Assembly (NCBI GenBank): GCA_958298945.1
Contig: OY282609.1
Span: 61,290,220-61,354,219, forward strand
DNA length: 64,000 bases
Reading direction: 5' to 3'
DNA from: Atherix ibis
Lineage: Eukaryota > Arthropoda > Insecta > Diptera > Athericidae
Below the pieces are notes generated by a model that was not told the origin of the DNA, made no database searches, and saw only the letters and a program-made list of their open reading frames with translations. This document shows positions 24,069 to 35,699 of this stretch, in pieces (position 1 is the first letter of the stretch; each line of letters opens with the position of its first letter). A program made the position numbers and the translations under genes.

Positions 24069-25318
24069 CGAGGTATGTTAAAAAAATATCGCGAATTTTG
24101 AATTTCCGCGGGTTACGTATATTTAATTTGTGATTTTTTGTGGCGTTATGTTGGTACTCATGTCTCTCACTTATGCAGACAAGTTCGGCCATTTTGAAAG
24201 TTCAGTTAATTTTTGACAGCTCGTCTTCGATTTTTGCCCATTCCAAAAAATGGATCAAAGAATCTGTATGAAATTTTGTGTGAAAAACAAAATTAATTTC
24301 GCGGACGCATTCCGAATGTTGACTGTGGCATATGGTGAATTTTCCTTGGACCGAAGCAACGTTTATCGGTGGTACAAAATGTTCTCAGAGAGCCGAAAAG
24401 ATGCAAACGACGAAAAGCGTGCCGGACGCCGGAGTACGTCAACAACAGACGAAAACATTGATGAAGTGAAGAAAATAGTATTGGCCAATCATCGAATCAC
24501 TGTTAGAGAAGTTGCTGAGGACTTAAACATTTGGCGTGAGACGGATCGCCGCGAAATTCGTACCAAAATTGCTCAATTTCGACCAAAACCAGCATCACAT
24601 TAACATTGCTAAGGAGCTGTTGGACTCTGTTCGCGATGGCCCAAATTTGCTTTAAAGGGTCATAACTGGGACGAATTATGGGTTTATGGTTATGACACGG
24701 AAACCAAAGCTCAATCATCCCAATGGAAGCTGCCGCACGAGCCAAGACCGAAAGAAGCGCCCCAAGTTCGGTCGAATGTGAAGGTTTTGCTTACAGTTTT
24801 CTTCGATTGCAGGGGCGTGGTGCATCATGAGTTCTTGCCACAGGGTAGAACGGTCAATAAGGAATATTACCTGCAAGCTATGCAATGCAATCCGCCAGAA
24901 ACATCCGGATTTGTGGAAGAACAAAAATTGGCTTTTACACCATGATAACGCTCCTGCTCACGCATCGTTGCTTGTGCGCGAATTTTTGGCCAAAAACAAC
25001 ACATTAATAATGCCCCAGCCACCGTATTCCTCAGATCTGGCCCCCTGTGACTTTTTTCTTGTTCCCGAAACTGAAGAGCCCCATGAAAGGACGACGCTAC
25101 GCTATGATTGAGGAGAAAAAGACGGCATCAAAGGAGGAGCTGAACGAGATCACAAAAAATAATTTTTTGAAGTGCTTAGAGGATTGGAAAAAACGTTGGC
25201 ACAAGTGTATAATATTTGTTGGGGATTACTTTGAAGGGGACAAAATAGATATTTATGATGAAATAAATAATTTTTGAAAAAAAAACCAAAATTCGCGATA
25301 CTTTTTGAACAGATCTCC
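24069..25318 (+). mobile_element. mariner family B copy B3, nearest to full length
   Basis: About 1.25 kb with both terminal repeats: the left begins CGAGGTATGTT at 24069 after TA 24067-24068, the right ends at 25318 before TA 25319-25320. It has the complete leader, an intact start codon and all coding blocks apart from small deletions. It is the best reference copy for family B in this window. Confidence 0.94.
24250..25277 (+). pseudogene. mariner B3 transposase, frameshifted but with all motifs
   Basis: ATG at 24250 (MDQRICMKFCVKNKIN) opens a 117-codon frame with helix-turn-helix 1, RSTSTTDENIDEVKK and the second helix-turn-helix (ITVREVAEDLN). A deletion after LNI then removes the block before RETDRREI, and the frame is lost. 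A one-base loss lies beside the first catalytic Asp (near 24670). HHDNAPAHASLLVREFLAK and PYSSDLAPCDFF (second and third Asp, 34 residues apart) are intact in 24827-25111. One extra T near 25052 shifts the frame; the rest follows in 25047-25277. Confidence 0.9.
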
Positions 25319-25320
25319 TA

Positions 25321-26796
25321 TATTTATAATCGAATAATATCTTATTTCTAATATAATTTAATTAACAAAGTTTTATTTGTTAAGAAAACTTTTACCATAC
25401 CGTACAACAATACATAATATATAATAAATCAGCGTGATAAATTATAAAGAAATTGGTTAAAGATGTCACAAAAAATTATAGATAAAATTACTAATTTTTT
25501 CTTACATTTGGATGAAAAATAAACTAAAACAAAATATAAAATTAAAGAATAAACGGTATGAATGGAATAAAGAAAATACAAACCAAAGTAATCCCCCAAG
25601 AAGTCATCACCGATTCTATCCGAATTCTAGCAAATTCCCATTACGAGATTGTTAATGTCACCAACAATTGAATTTGTTGGTCAAATGTGAACATTTGAAT
25701 TCAATTAGAAATCGTAGGCAGCATGCTGAGAATTTGTCTACGTTCACGAAAATTCCCTAGTCACTATTTAATATAATAATTTAAGATGAAATTCACGGAT
25801 TTTTTGTGTTGAGATAGTTAGTCTAAAAACATAAATAGGAATAAACTTTGGGATTTTCCATTTTACTTCCTCTGTTTTTTTTTTTTTATTCTAGTATCTA
25901 AGGGCAGCATTATATTTGTCTTTTTTATTTTGTATTTAAGTTACACATTAATTAGAATAAAAGTCCAGTAATTACACACTATTGTTAGGATACTCCAAAT
26001 AAGAACATAGAATATACACTAAAAAGTTTTGTTTAATTAAAATTTCTATTATAAAATCAATTAAACAGAAACCTTCGAATATATTAACATAATTTATAAT
26101 GAGTCTGGATATTTTGTACTGTCTCCTAAGACTTTTTACTATTATAATTTCTATTTAAATCATGTTAGGGCTATTTTATGTACTCCTACATATACCATAT
26201 AAAAAAAATAACCAAGTCCATATTGTAAGGAAAGATGGAAGGAATTTGAAAATTTGGAAAAGGAGAAAATATTTGCAATTAGATTATTTTTAATTTGGGT
26301 TAAATATGAATAAAACTAAGGAATTTACGTATGCTCAATTAAATTTTATTAATGGAAATTTTTAAACCATTTTCGAATTCATTAAATAGCCCCTTCCGGA
26401 TAGCCTTTTGATTTTGGCGTAGTATTGACTATATTTCGTTTTTTTTGTTTGTCCGTGTTTTAAGATGAAAATATTTAATAGTATGTTTTTGTTTTTTTAA
26501 AATAAAAATAAACTATAAAATATTGTAATTATTTGAATTCATTTAATCGATTTTGTTTAATATCAAATATCATAATATGAATGAATCAAAAGGCAAAGAA
26601 TAATAAAATAATTCTCCATCTTAGCTATATGATTTGAGAAAAGCCTTGCCAATTTACAGAATTTGATACTTTTGAGATAGTTTTCAATGATGTCAACTTT
26701 TTTAAACATGATCTTTCGTGTGGTCCTACAAAAGTGAAGCCAAAATTTGTGAGAGAAATGAGCCTCATTACAGAAGAAAAGACCTACTTTAGAATA
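25321..26796. other. AT-rich stretch without recognised gene
   Basis: No mobile-element similarity or coding frame recognised. Confidence 0.6.
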
Positions 26797-26798
26797 TA

Positions 26799-27647
26799 CG
26801 AGGTCTGTTCAAAAAGTATCGCGAATTCTGAATTTCGTAGCCTACGTACATTCGATTACCGATTTTTTTTTATGGCGTTCTGTTGGTACCCATGCCTCTC
26901 ACTTATGCCGAAAAGTTCGGCCATTTCAGTTAATTTTATGACAGTTGCTTTGCTTGGACGTGTTTTGGCTCGTTTTAGATTTTTGCTCATTCCAAAAAAT
27001 GGATCAGAGAATCTGTTTCGGGAAAAAGAAAAAGTTACAGGCGGCCAGATCTGGGGAGTAAGGTGGTTGCGCACAAGCAACGATGCGTAAGCAGGGGCGT
27101 TATCATGGTGCAAAAGCCAATTTTTGTTCTTCCACAAATCCGGGCGTTTCTGGCAGATTGCTTCACGCAACTTGCGCATAACTTGCAGGTAATATTCCTT
27201 ATTGACCGTTCTACCCTGTGGCAAGAACTCATGATGCACCACGACCCTGCAATCGAAGAAAACTGTAAGCAAAACCTTCATATTCGACCGAACTTGTCGC
27301 GCTTTTTTCGGTCTTGGCTCGTACGTCAGCTTCCATTGAGATGATTGAGCTTTGGTTTCCACGTCATAACCATAAACCCATGGAGTAAATTTGGGTTCGT
27401 CGTTAACAAAGTCAAACAGCTCCTTAACAATGTTAATGCGATGCTGTTTTTGGTCGAAAATGGGTAAAAATCGAAGACGAGCCAAAACACGTGCAAGCAA
27501 AGTAGGTGTCAAAAATTAACTGAAAATTCAAAATGGTTGAACTTGTCGGCATAAGTGAGAGACATGAGTACCAACATAACACCCGAAAATCGAATATACG
27601 TAACCCGCGGAAATTCAAAATTCGCGATACTTTTTGAACAGACCTCG
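26799..27647 (-). mobile_element. mariner family B copy B4, snapback derivative with about 0.19-kb inverted ends
   Basis: Flanked by TA on both sides (26797-26798, 27648-27649). Both ends are 5' leader sequence. From 26799 the plus strand reads terminal repeat, leader and start codon (ATGGATCAGAGAATCTG) to about 27015, then switches to reverse-oriented catalytic sequence. The right end is the same leader read on the minus strand. The switch point (CCCGAAACAGATTCT on the minus strand) is identical to that in copy B5. The result is an 849-bp element with long inverted repeats. Confidence 0.92.
26856..27512 (-). pseudogene. rearranged mariner B4 frame, 218 codons open
   Basis: An unusually long open frame. 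It begins in the leader without an ATG (TTG or similar), since the helix-turn-helix is deleted. It passes through FDQKQHRINI, WVYGYDVETKAQ, VRSNMKVLLTVFFDC, GRTVNKEYYL and LLHHDNAPAYASLLVR (second Asp present), then crosses the rearrangement point and reads antisense leader. The first catalytic GDE is deleted (PKFTPWVYGY) and the third Asp region is broken, so it is not an active transposase. Confidence 0.88.
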
Positions 27648-27649
27648 TA

Positions 27650-29223
27650 CACTTTTGTAGACATTTTTTTATAATCTAAACGAGTAGTTCGATGGTTTGA
27701 TGATCCATAATGTAAAATAAAAAACCTCGAACTAAGCAAATGTTAGTTTAGCAGCTATCAAATCCTTTACTAGTAAAATTTCAAGCAGTTTCTAACATTG
27801 TACACTAATTGATCTAGTCGATACAATGTCAACCCAAATTTCTCTGATATCATTGTAACACTGTCGTGATATTCAAATAAATAAACTAAAATTATCTTAT
27901 TGTTTTGTTTATTTTTATTTTATAAAATTTTCAATGTTTACATATTTTTTTGGTTATAAAATAATATTAAAAAAATGGAGAATTGGAAAAAAACTCATCA
28001 GTCTTTTTATAAGTAAGGTATTATAATGATAATGACAAAAAGAAAAACCCGAACCGCATTATTAATAATTGTTTTGAAAATAACTCATCTATGGGTCCAG
28101 TAAAGTAAACAGAATCTAAATAGTAATAGGACGAATTCTCGCTTCCAACATAGACGAAGGTTTGATTTTGAGCTTTGGTAATAAATACTGAGAATACTTG
28201 CCTTAATTTAAGGGTGGCAGAAAAAACTTCTGTGCTCCGAAAATTAGAATGCCGAGTGCCATAAGTACTTGTATAATGCGGGTGAAGAGAAAAGCTTGAA
28301 AAAAAATTCCTAAATATTTAAAAAATTAAATTCATGTCACGATCTCTGTGCAAATAATCCTTTTTTGAATTATATTTTTTTTTGTTACATAATGTTTGCT
28401 CCGATTTTATTTATAATTTTTTTTTACTAATGGAAAAAGGGTAGTAGAAAGTTAAGGGGTTGTTTTTTAATATTTTCCTTTTCGAGGAGAATTATTGTGA
28501 AGAATATAACATCTATTCTTGTAACAAACATTATGAAAAAAAACTTTTTAAGTATAAATAAATAAATCAAAATAAGAGTAGAATAATAAATACTTATAAT
28601 GGGAATGGTTATTGTATTCAATGTACTCAAGGTTCTGATTGTATCAAAAATGATGATTCTCAGGATAATTTTATAATATTTTGCAAATGTACTAATAAAA
28701 TATCTTCTCAAAAGAAAAAAAAAATCTTTTCCCCAAAGTGGGAGAAATTTTTAAATTATTTTTATTTAAAAACCAAAACCAGTTTAATAATATTACAATA
28801 TTTTAATATTTCTCTGTGATTTTTGTAAATACATTTACTTATAAAATTACTTAGATATTAAATCTAATAGAGAAAATAATTTAAAATTAAAAACAATTTT
28901 TAGTAAAAATCAAGATATTACTTTATAAATAGAAACACACATGTCCTATATAAAATAAATATTACTATTTAAAGAAAATGTTAATATTCAAAAGAAAAGA
29001 TAGTTTTTTAATGTGATATTACGAGTATGTGAAAGTTGATAGACAGTATGGGATTTCAGAACTATAGCAGCTTAGAGGGCTATAAATGATAAAAAAAATG
29101 ATTTACTCTGTTTATTTGCCTTTAACTAAAATTCCTTTTATTCTTGTGATTATTTTTATCTTTGCTCAAATACTTAAACATAATATGAAATTATAGTTAC
29201 AGTTAGCTCGGTTAAAATTTAGA
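27650..29223. other. AT-rich stretch without recognised gene
   Basis: No coding frame that I can support and no repeat family recognised; A/T homopolymers are frequent. Confidence 0.6.
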
Positions 29224-29225
29224 TC

Positions 29226-30152
29226 TGAGGTCTGTTCAAAAAGTATCACGAATTTTGAATTTCCGCGGGTTACGTATATTCGATTTTCGATTTTGTATGG
29301 CGTTATGTTGATACTCAAATCTCTCACTTATGCCGAAAAGTTCGGCCATTTTGAATGTTCAATTAATTTTTGACAGCTGCTTTGCTTACATGTGTTTTGC
29401 TGCTTTGACAGATGCTTTGCTTGCATGTGTGTTAATTTTTGACAGCTGCTTTGCTTGCATGTGCATCGCATTAACATTGCTGAGGAGATGTTGGACTCTG
29501 TTCGCATCGACCCAAATGTGCTCCAGATGGTCATAACTGGTGACGAATCATGGGTTTATGGTTATGACGTGGAAACCAAAGCTCAATCATCCCAATGGAA
29601 GCTGCCGTACGAGCCAAGACCGAAAAAAGCGCACCAAGTTCGGTCGAATGTGAAGGTTTTGTTAACAGTTTTCTGCAATTACAGGGGCATGATGCATCAT
29701 GGGTTCTTGCCACAGGGTAGAACGGTCAATAAGGAATATTACCTGCAAGTTATGCGCAAGTTGCTTGAAGCAATCTGCCAGAAACGTCCGGATTTGTGGA
29801 AGAACAAAAATTGGCTTTTGCACCAGCTCACGCATCATTGCTTGTGCACGAATTTTTGGCCAAAAACAACACACTAATAATATCGCAGCCACCGTATTCT
29901 CTAGATATGGCCCCATGTAACTTTTTCTTGTTCCCGAAACAGATTCTTTGATCTATTTTTTGGAATGGGCAAAAATCGAAGACGAGCCAAAACACGTGCA
30001 AGCAAAGCATCTGTCAAAAATTAACTCAACATTCAAAATGGCCGAACTTTTCGGCATAATTGAGAGACATGAGTACCAAAATAACGCCACAAAAAATCGA
30101 AAATCGAATATACGTAACCCGGAAAAACACGATACGTTTTGAACAGACCTCG
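29226..30152 (+). mobile_element. mariner family B copy B5, second snapback derivative
   Basis: Same architecture as B4: both ends are family B 5' leader, inverted (29226 to about 29460 and about 29941-30152), and the inner switch (CCCGAAACAGATTCT at 29934-29948) is the same. The right end is followed by TA (30153-30154); the left flanking TA has decayed to TC. The left leader has acquired short local duplications of the CAGCTGCTTTGCTTGCATGTG segment (29377-29463). It carries the 13-bp deletion of the second catalytic Asp shared with B2. Confidence 0.92.
29455..29935 (+). pseudogene. mariner B5 transposase remnant
   Basis: Open at 29455-29877: RINIAEEMLDSV, VITGDESWVYGYDVETKAQ (first Asp), RSNVKVLL, HHGFLPQGRTVNKEYYL, NWLLHQLTH. 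The last reflects the frameshift caused by the 13-bp deletion through HHDNA. The helix-turn-helix is gone. The third-Asp block survives in another frame to the switch point. Confidence 0.88.
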
Positions 30153-30154
30153 TA

Positions 30155-31655
30155 TGTTTCTACACATCGCATTAACTTTTAATTTTCTAAAATTTTCCTA
30201 TTTTTATTGATTGCAGGAAATATTAATTAATAATTTCATTTTATGACACAATTATGTTATAATACAATATGCATTTTTAAATTGAGTGTATTACTACATA
30301 TTTCGATTTTGTTCAGTTTAGTAGCAACCATATTACTTGTACTTATATTATTTACTGCATCGGCGTATAATTTTACAATCCTTATTCAACATTTTCCATT
30401 ATTATCACTAAAATCCCAATATTTTCATATTCAGAATTAAAATATGTAAATATGTAATAAATTATAAGATTTTGAGGTATGAATAGCAGCACACAAACTT
30501 CCTATCGGTTCATATAGCCAGAGTGAATGAGTAGTAATAGGGTTGCGGAATGTTAATAATGTGCTAAAAGGATATTGGTATGAGGATATAGTCAATTTTT
30601 TCTTCGAGCAAACACTCAATATGTGCTAGCATGAATGCGGAAAGATTGAAAAACTATAATTGTAGATTGCAGTTAGTTGTGTTCAAGTTTACATTGTTCT
30701 GCTGATATTTGAAATCAACATAGCGGATGAGTGGGTGAGTAGTGTGTGTGCATAAAGGACATCGTTTATCCACGTTAATACAATACCAAGCCAAGCTATT
30801 TCATTGTTGTCACATTCAACTATGTGTTTGCACGCATGAAAATGTATCGGAATTAAAATCGCAGAAGGCTTTGCATGCATTTAAAATTTATAAACGCGCG
30901 ATACTTTGAAAAATAGTGCATTTTTTACCAATTTAATTCCCATGCTAGTGTGTTGTGTGTATGTATAGTGAGATATACTTTCTACTGACACTTTTTATGC
31001 TGAATTTGATTCAAAATATATTCCATTCAAGTATACTGGATAAAACAAGATTTTTTTTTTTGGCGGATATAAAACCTCTTTTTCCCATGAAATAAAAGTC
31101 TTCCAAAAAAAACTCAAATATCATAACTGAATCTATAACATACATACAAATAGAGTGTACAAACATAAAAAACTTACAGGACATATTCCTACAGTTGAAT
31201 ATCAATAAATATCAATTCATCAGATTCACTAATAAAACTTGGCCAAACAGGGATTTTACAGCAAATAGGTTTGAATTTGATTTTTTCTCCAAACAAAATT
31301 TTTGTCCTGCTATCAAAGCTGGGTTTTTGCTTTTTCTATTTTTCTACTTAATACAATTTACCTAACCTATAATAGAGTATTTATTTTAGAATTCTCAATT
31401 ATCGATACATTTTATCCAATTAAATTCTTCAATTAACAATCTGAAATAGATCTACATAGATACATATGTGTTTATTGAAATCAATTTATTATGAATTTAT
31501 TTAATAACCAAATTAAAACTGTCAATAATCGTCTGTACATTTTTTCCACAAGCCTTTTATATTTTTAGCATTTTATTTTTGACAATCAACAGATATTTAT
31601 TATCCAATTGTACTAATCTTATAAAAAAGATATTTGATTTTTCGTTTATTTGATA
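30155..31655. other. AT-rich stretch without recognised gene
   Basis: No transposon similarity seen. 30660-30900 is less AT-rich, but its frames are short and unconvincing. Confidence 0.55.
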
Positions 31656-32310
31656 AACGATGTCTGTTCAATAAGTATCGCAAATTTTGAATTTCCGTGG
31701 GTTACGTATATTCGATTTTAGATTTTTTTTTGTGGCGTTATGTTGATACTGATGCCTCTCGCTTATGCCGACAAGTTCGGCCATTTTGAAAGTTCAGTTA
31801 ATTTTTGACAGCTGCTTTGCTTGCACGTGTTTTGGCTTGTCTTCGATTTTTGCTCAATTTCGACCAAAAACCGCATCGCATTAACATTGCTAAGGAGCTG
31901 TTGGACTATGTCCGTGACGACCCAAATTTGCTCCAGAGGGTCATAACTGGTGACGAATCATGGGTTTATGGTTATGACGTAGAAACCAAAGCTCAATCAT
32001 CCCAATGGAAGCTGCCGCACGAGCCAAGTTCGGTCGAATGTGAAGGTTTTGCTTACAGTTTTCTTCGATTGCAGGGGCGTGGTGAATCATGAGTTTTTGC
32101 CACAGGGTAGAACGGTCAATAGGGAATATTACCTACAAGTTATGCGCAAGTTGCGCGAAGCAATCCGCTAGAAACGCTCGGATTTGTGGAAGAAAAAAAA
32201 ATTGGCTTTTGCCATTTTTGACCAAAAACAATATACTAATAATGTCGCAGCCACCGTATTCCCCAGATCTGGCCGCGAAACTGAAAAGCCCCATGAAAGG
32301 ACGACGCTGC
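31656..32310 (+). mobile_element. mariner family B copy B6, 3' truncated
   Basis: The left terminal repeat is diverged (CGATGTCTGTTCAATAAGTA from about 31658). The leader is normal up to GATTTTTG at about 31850 and then joins CTCAATTTCGACC, deleting the whole helix-turn-helix; the identical junction is in B7 and B8. It stops at about 32310, inside the MKGRR codons, where family C sequence begins. It also carries the in-frame deletion of the second catalytic Asp near 32211. Confidence 0.88.
31855..32310 (+). pseudogene. mariner B6 transposase remnant
   Basis: The frame 31805-32092 reads FDQKPHRINIAKELLDYV, VITGDESWVYGYDVETKAQ and LPHEP, then a small deletion in the PRPKKA block shifts it. NWLLPF / TKNNILIMSQPPYSPDLA follow in the next frame. 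No ATG precedes the conserved part, because the start codon went with the helix-turn-helix. Confidence 0.87.
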
Positions 32311-32700
32311 AAAAAAAAGTAAAAAAAGTTTTTGGGCAGCAAAAAAAAAGTTATATGATCTGTGATCAGGTACAATAGGGGATGCTGCAAAACCGCAAGA
32401 ATTCATTTTTCCGCAAAAAATGTCGTTAATTGAAATGTAGGCTACAACGTCTGAGCTGACGGGAACAATCCATTTTCTAGGCCTTTAAACTTTCTTGTCA
32501 TCAACTTTATTTTAAATCGACTATCTGACAGTATAGCCTCCACTCTTTCCACATCTTCATCAGGTTTCGATGTTCAAGACCTTACTGATCAAGGTGCGTA
32601 TTCCACTGCTTCTGGGCTCTCCAGAAATGTTTCATGCCACCGAAAACATGTGCTCTTGATAAGAAATGGTCTCTTTAGAATCGTTGCATGAATTCGTAAG
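32311..32700 (-). mobile_element. mariner family C relic C2
   Basis: Reverse-oriented and badly decayed. Near 32560-32660 the minus strand reads VFRWHETFLESPEAVEYAP and TSKPDEDVERVEAI, matching a mariner helix-turn-helix and linker (compare KTDEN in C1). Toward 32330 there is a weak FLRKNEF...DFFLF-like tail. It abuts truncated B6 on the left and family A copy A6 on the right. Confidence 0.65.
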
Positions 32701-32727
32701 TCAAAAATTATTGTACTATGGTTATTA

Positions 32728-33976
32728 CCAGTTGTATAAGCCTAAATCCGCTGTGTGGTCATAGCTGGCGTGAGTGAGCGTATTTAGCTACCATGCTATT
32801 TGTCAACATTAATCAGTGCACATTGTCAGCAATTTCGTACAACAACATATATTTTTCATTTGGTAATCATGTCTAATTTTGTGCCAAGAAAAGAGCATAT
32901 GCGGCAAGTTCTACTTTTCTGCTTCAATTTGAAGGAATCGGCTGCCGATTTAACCCTTCATCGCATCGAATGCTTATGAAGGGTTATGGTAACAGTGCTT
33001 TATCGGAAACAACGTGCCGAGATTGGTTTCGTCGGTTCAAAGACGGAAATTTTGATTTGTGGGACAAGAAGCGTGAAAATCGGTCTAGGAAGGTTGAGGA
33101 CAGGCTCTTTTGGGCGAAAACGATACCCAATCGCAAAAAATATTCACGGAACTATTGGGTGTTACTCAACCAGCCATCTCCATGTGTCTGCGTGCCATGG
33201 GGAAGATAGAAAAGATCGAAAAATGGGTGCCACATGAATTGAACCATAAGCAGATGGAGCGACGCCAAAACACATGCGAAAACTTTCAAAAAAGAAAGTC
33301 GTTCCTGCATCGGATTGTGACAGGCGATGAAAATTGGATATATTTTGAGAATCCTAAACGCAAAAAATTGTGGGTTGATCCCGGCCAACCATCAGCATCT
33401 TCCCCAAGACCAAATCGCTTCGGAGGGAAGACGAAACTTTGCGTTAGGTGGGATCAGAAGGGTATCGTCTGGTATGAGATGTTGAAACGTGGTGAAACTG
33501 TCAATGCCCACCGCTACCACCAACAACTGATCAAATTGCACCATGCTCTGCGTGAAAAAAGGACGGATTATCAACAAAGACATGACAAGCTAATTTTCCT
33601 CCACGAAAACGCACCATCGCACACGTCAAAAATGGTCCGAAACTACTTGGAGACACTCAACTGAGAGATGCTACTCCACCCCGCTGGAGTATTCACCAGA
33701 CCTGGTCCCTTCCGACTGCCACCTGTTTTCATCGATAGGCCACACGCTCTCTGAGCAGCACTTCGATTCTTACGAAGACGTCCGAAAATGGCTTGATGAG
33801 GGATTTGCCTCGAAAGAGAAAGAATTTTTTTGGCGTGGTATCCACAAATTGCCCGAGAGATGCAAAAAATGTGTAGCTAGCGAGGGCAAGTACTTTGAAT
33901 GAATTTTGTTTGTTTTCTATGAAAAAAACATGTTTTTTTTGACTAAAAAACAGTGGATTTAAGCTTATACACCTGG
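32728..33976 (+). mobile_element. mariner family A copy A6
   Basis: Full-length copy with the 5' repeat at 32728 (CCAGTTGTATAAGCC, after TA 32726-32727) and the 3' repeat ending at 33976 before TA 33977-33978. It has a leader deletion near 32795-32800 and a small insertion in the N-terminal coding part. It shares diagnostic variants with A7 (AAGCCTAAATCC in the terminal repeat, ATGAAGGG near the helix-turn-helix) and an identical 22-bp left flank. Confidence 0.93.
32869..33902 (+). pseudogene. mariner A6 transposase with Asp-to-Glu change in the catalytic triad
   Basis: ATG at 32869 starts MSNFVPRKEHMRQVLL. A short insertion (TTTAACCCTT-like, about 32947) breaks the frame after SAAD. The helix-turn-helix is open again from 32970. 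The frame 33110-33664 carries LGVTQPAIS, IEKWVPHEL, VTGDENWIYF, then HENAPSH where other copies have HDNAPSH (second catalytic Asp to Glu). It stops at a TGA in TLNWE (33662). PSD.HLF follows after a frameshift. Confidence 0.9.
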
Positions 33977-33978
33977 TA

Positions 33979-35697
33979 AGTGAAATATAAAACTAGGCAT
34001 TATTTTATCGAGTCCAACTTTTAAACAATTGCTATATTTTCCAAACCTGAGATTTACTTAGTTATTAAATAATATAATCTGCGAGGGGATTATTTTGTAT
34101 TTCCAAACTTATGCTTAGATATTTGTATAAAAGTAGCGCAAGTCTGTTTTTTCCAAGTAACATAGATTTTTATTTTCTTACATTATATATTCTTTCCGCC
34201 TTACAGTCAAAGCTTTTACTGTATAATAGTATGGCAAAATATTCGAAGAACATTTTACAATTTACAAATTGGTATGACGGAACAATATGATATGATAACA
34301 AAATAACCAAATATCTATGTGTAGCCTATTTTTGCTTAATAATTATCAAAAGGAAATAAGCAACATAAGGAAATGTTCTTAGTTCATTGCGAATAAATAG
34401 GATTCTTATACTCGACCAGAATAATAATTTTTTTTTTGTTTTTAATGATGGAACAAAACTAGAAACTTTCTATGGACTTACTGGAAAGAGATCAGGATAA
34501 TGAAATGAAGGTAGAGAGGGCTTCTTGGATAACTGGGATGGGCGATCAAATAAAAATGAACATTACCATGATAAGTAAGAAAAGCATAGACAATTGAAAA
34601 CTTTTTTTTCTTAAATTTTACTTATTTTGTACGCGTATGAATTTCAAATTTTATTTGCTTTGTAAATTGATGCGGGCACACTGTTAGTATGTATATTTAT
34701 AGATATAAGTGCTTATCCGAATGGTCTATGTTATCCAGTTTTTCTGTCTTTTTCATGTCCTACCAATAAACTTCAAGGTTCTTTTTCAGTCCTTTTTATC
34801 CTGAATCCGTATTTTTTTTCCTAGTTTATATTTCTACTTTCTATATGTTTTTTGCATTATTTTTTTTAAATTTTTTTTTATGTGCACATATTAAAGCATA
34901 TCCATACGTAGGCTAAGTTGAAGTTTGTAAGAAAAAGCTTGTTAGAAAGTTTTCAAAAACTTGTACATTTTTCTTGAAAAAGCAAAGTAAAGAAATTCAA
35001 CTACATGGCTAAGTAATATAAAGAATTTAACAAACTGGAAAGAAGATGTCCTGGTGGGTATATGACATAAATTATATTGAATAAATTGTATAGAAATATT
35101 CTTGAATATACGAGTATGTAACCATGTAAATACGAGTAGTATAGATGCTAAACTAAGTATACAATATATTTATTATGCCAATTCTTTTAACATGTACATG
35201 CATAATAAGATTATGGTAGGATATATGAGTAGAGGTAAAGATGGGAGAAGTAATCATTACGAAATGTAGGATTCATTTAAGACTATATGTGTATATTCAA
35301 TAAATATTAGTAAGTTAAATTACAAATGTACAAATGCATTTTATATTGTAATTACCAAGTATGTAAATAGAAAAGTTTTGTTTTCAATCAGCAAAACTCT
35401 TGTCAATAAAAAAGCCACCTTAATAAATATTAAAAAGGACTACTTATACTAAAATATTGTAATAAAAACTTTTTTTCCTTCAAAAATTGGTAAACAAATT
35501 ATGCTTCAAGGTTTTTCAATGTAAGAAAAAGAGCTTGAATCAAATAAGACAATCTTTAGATCATTATTGTTAGCAAAAAAAAAATTTCCAATAATTTTCT
35601 TGTTTGTTTAAGAAATTTTGAAAGTTATAATACTAAGAATAAAATTATTCATTTAATTGCTAATTGACTGTTCGAAAAATTATTGTACTATGGTTAA
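33979..35697. other. AT-rich stretch without recognised gene
   Basis: No coding frame or repeat family recognised, except that the last 22 bases before copy A7 (35675-35696) repeat the left flank of copy A6 (32703-32724). Confidence 0.6.
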
Positions 35698-35699
35698 TA

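Noticed and set aside
28427..28711. Hydrophobic 94-codon minus-strand frame resembling a membrane protein
   Set aside because: The composition is what AT-rich DNA gives by chance (Ile, Phe, Leu, Thr codons); no start context, homology or neighbour supports it.
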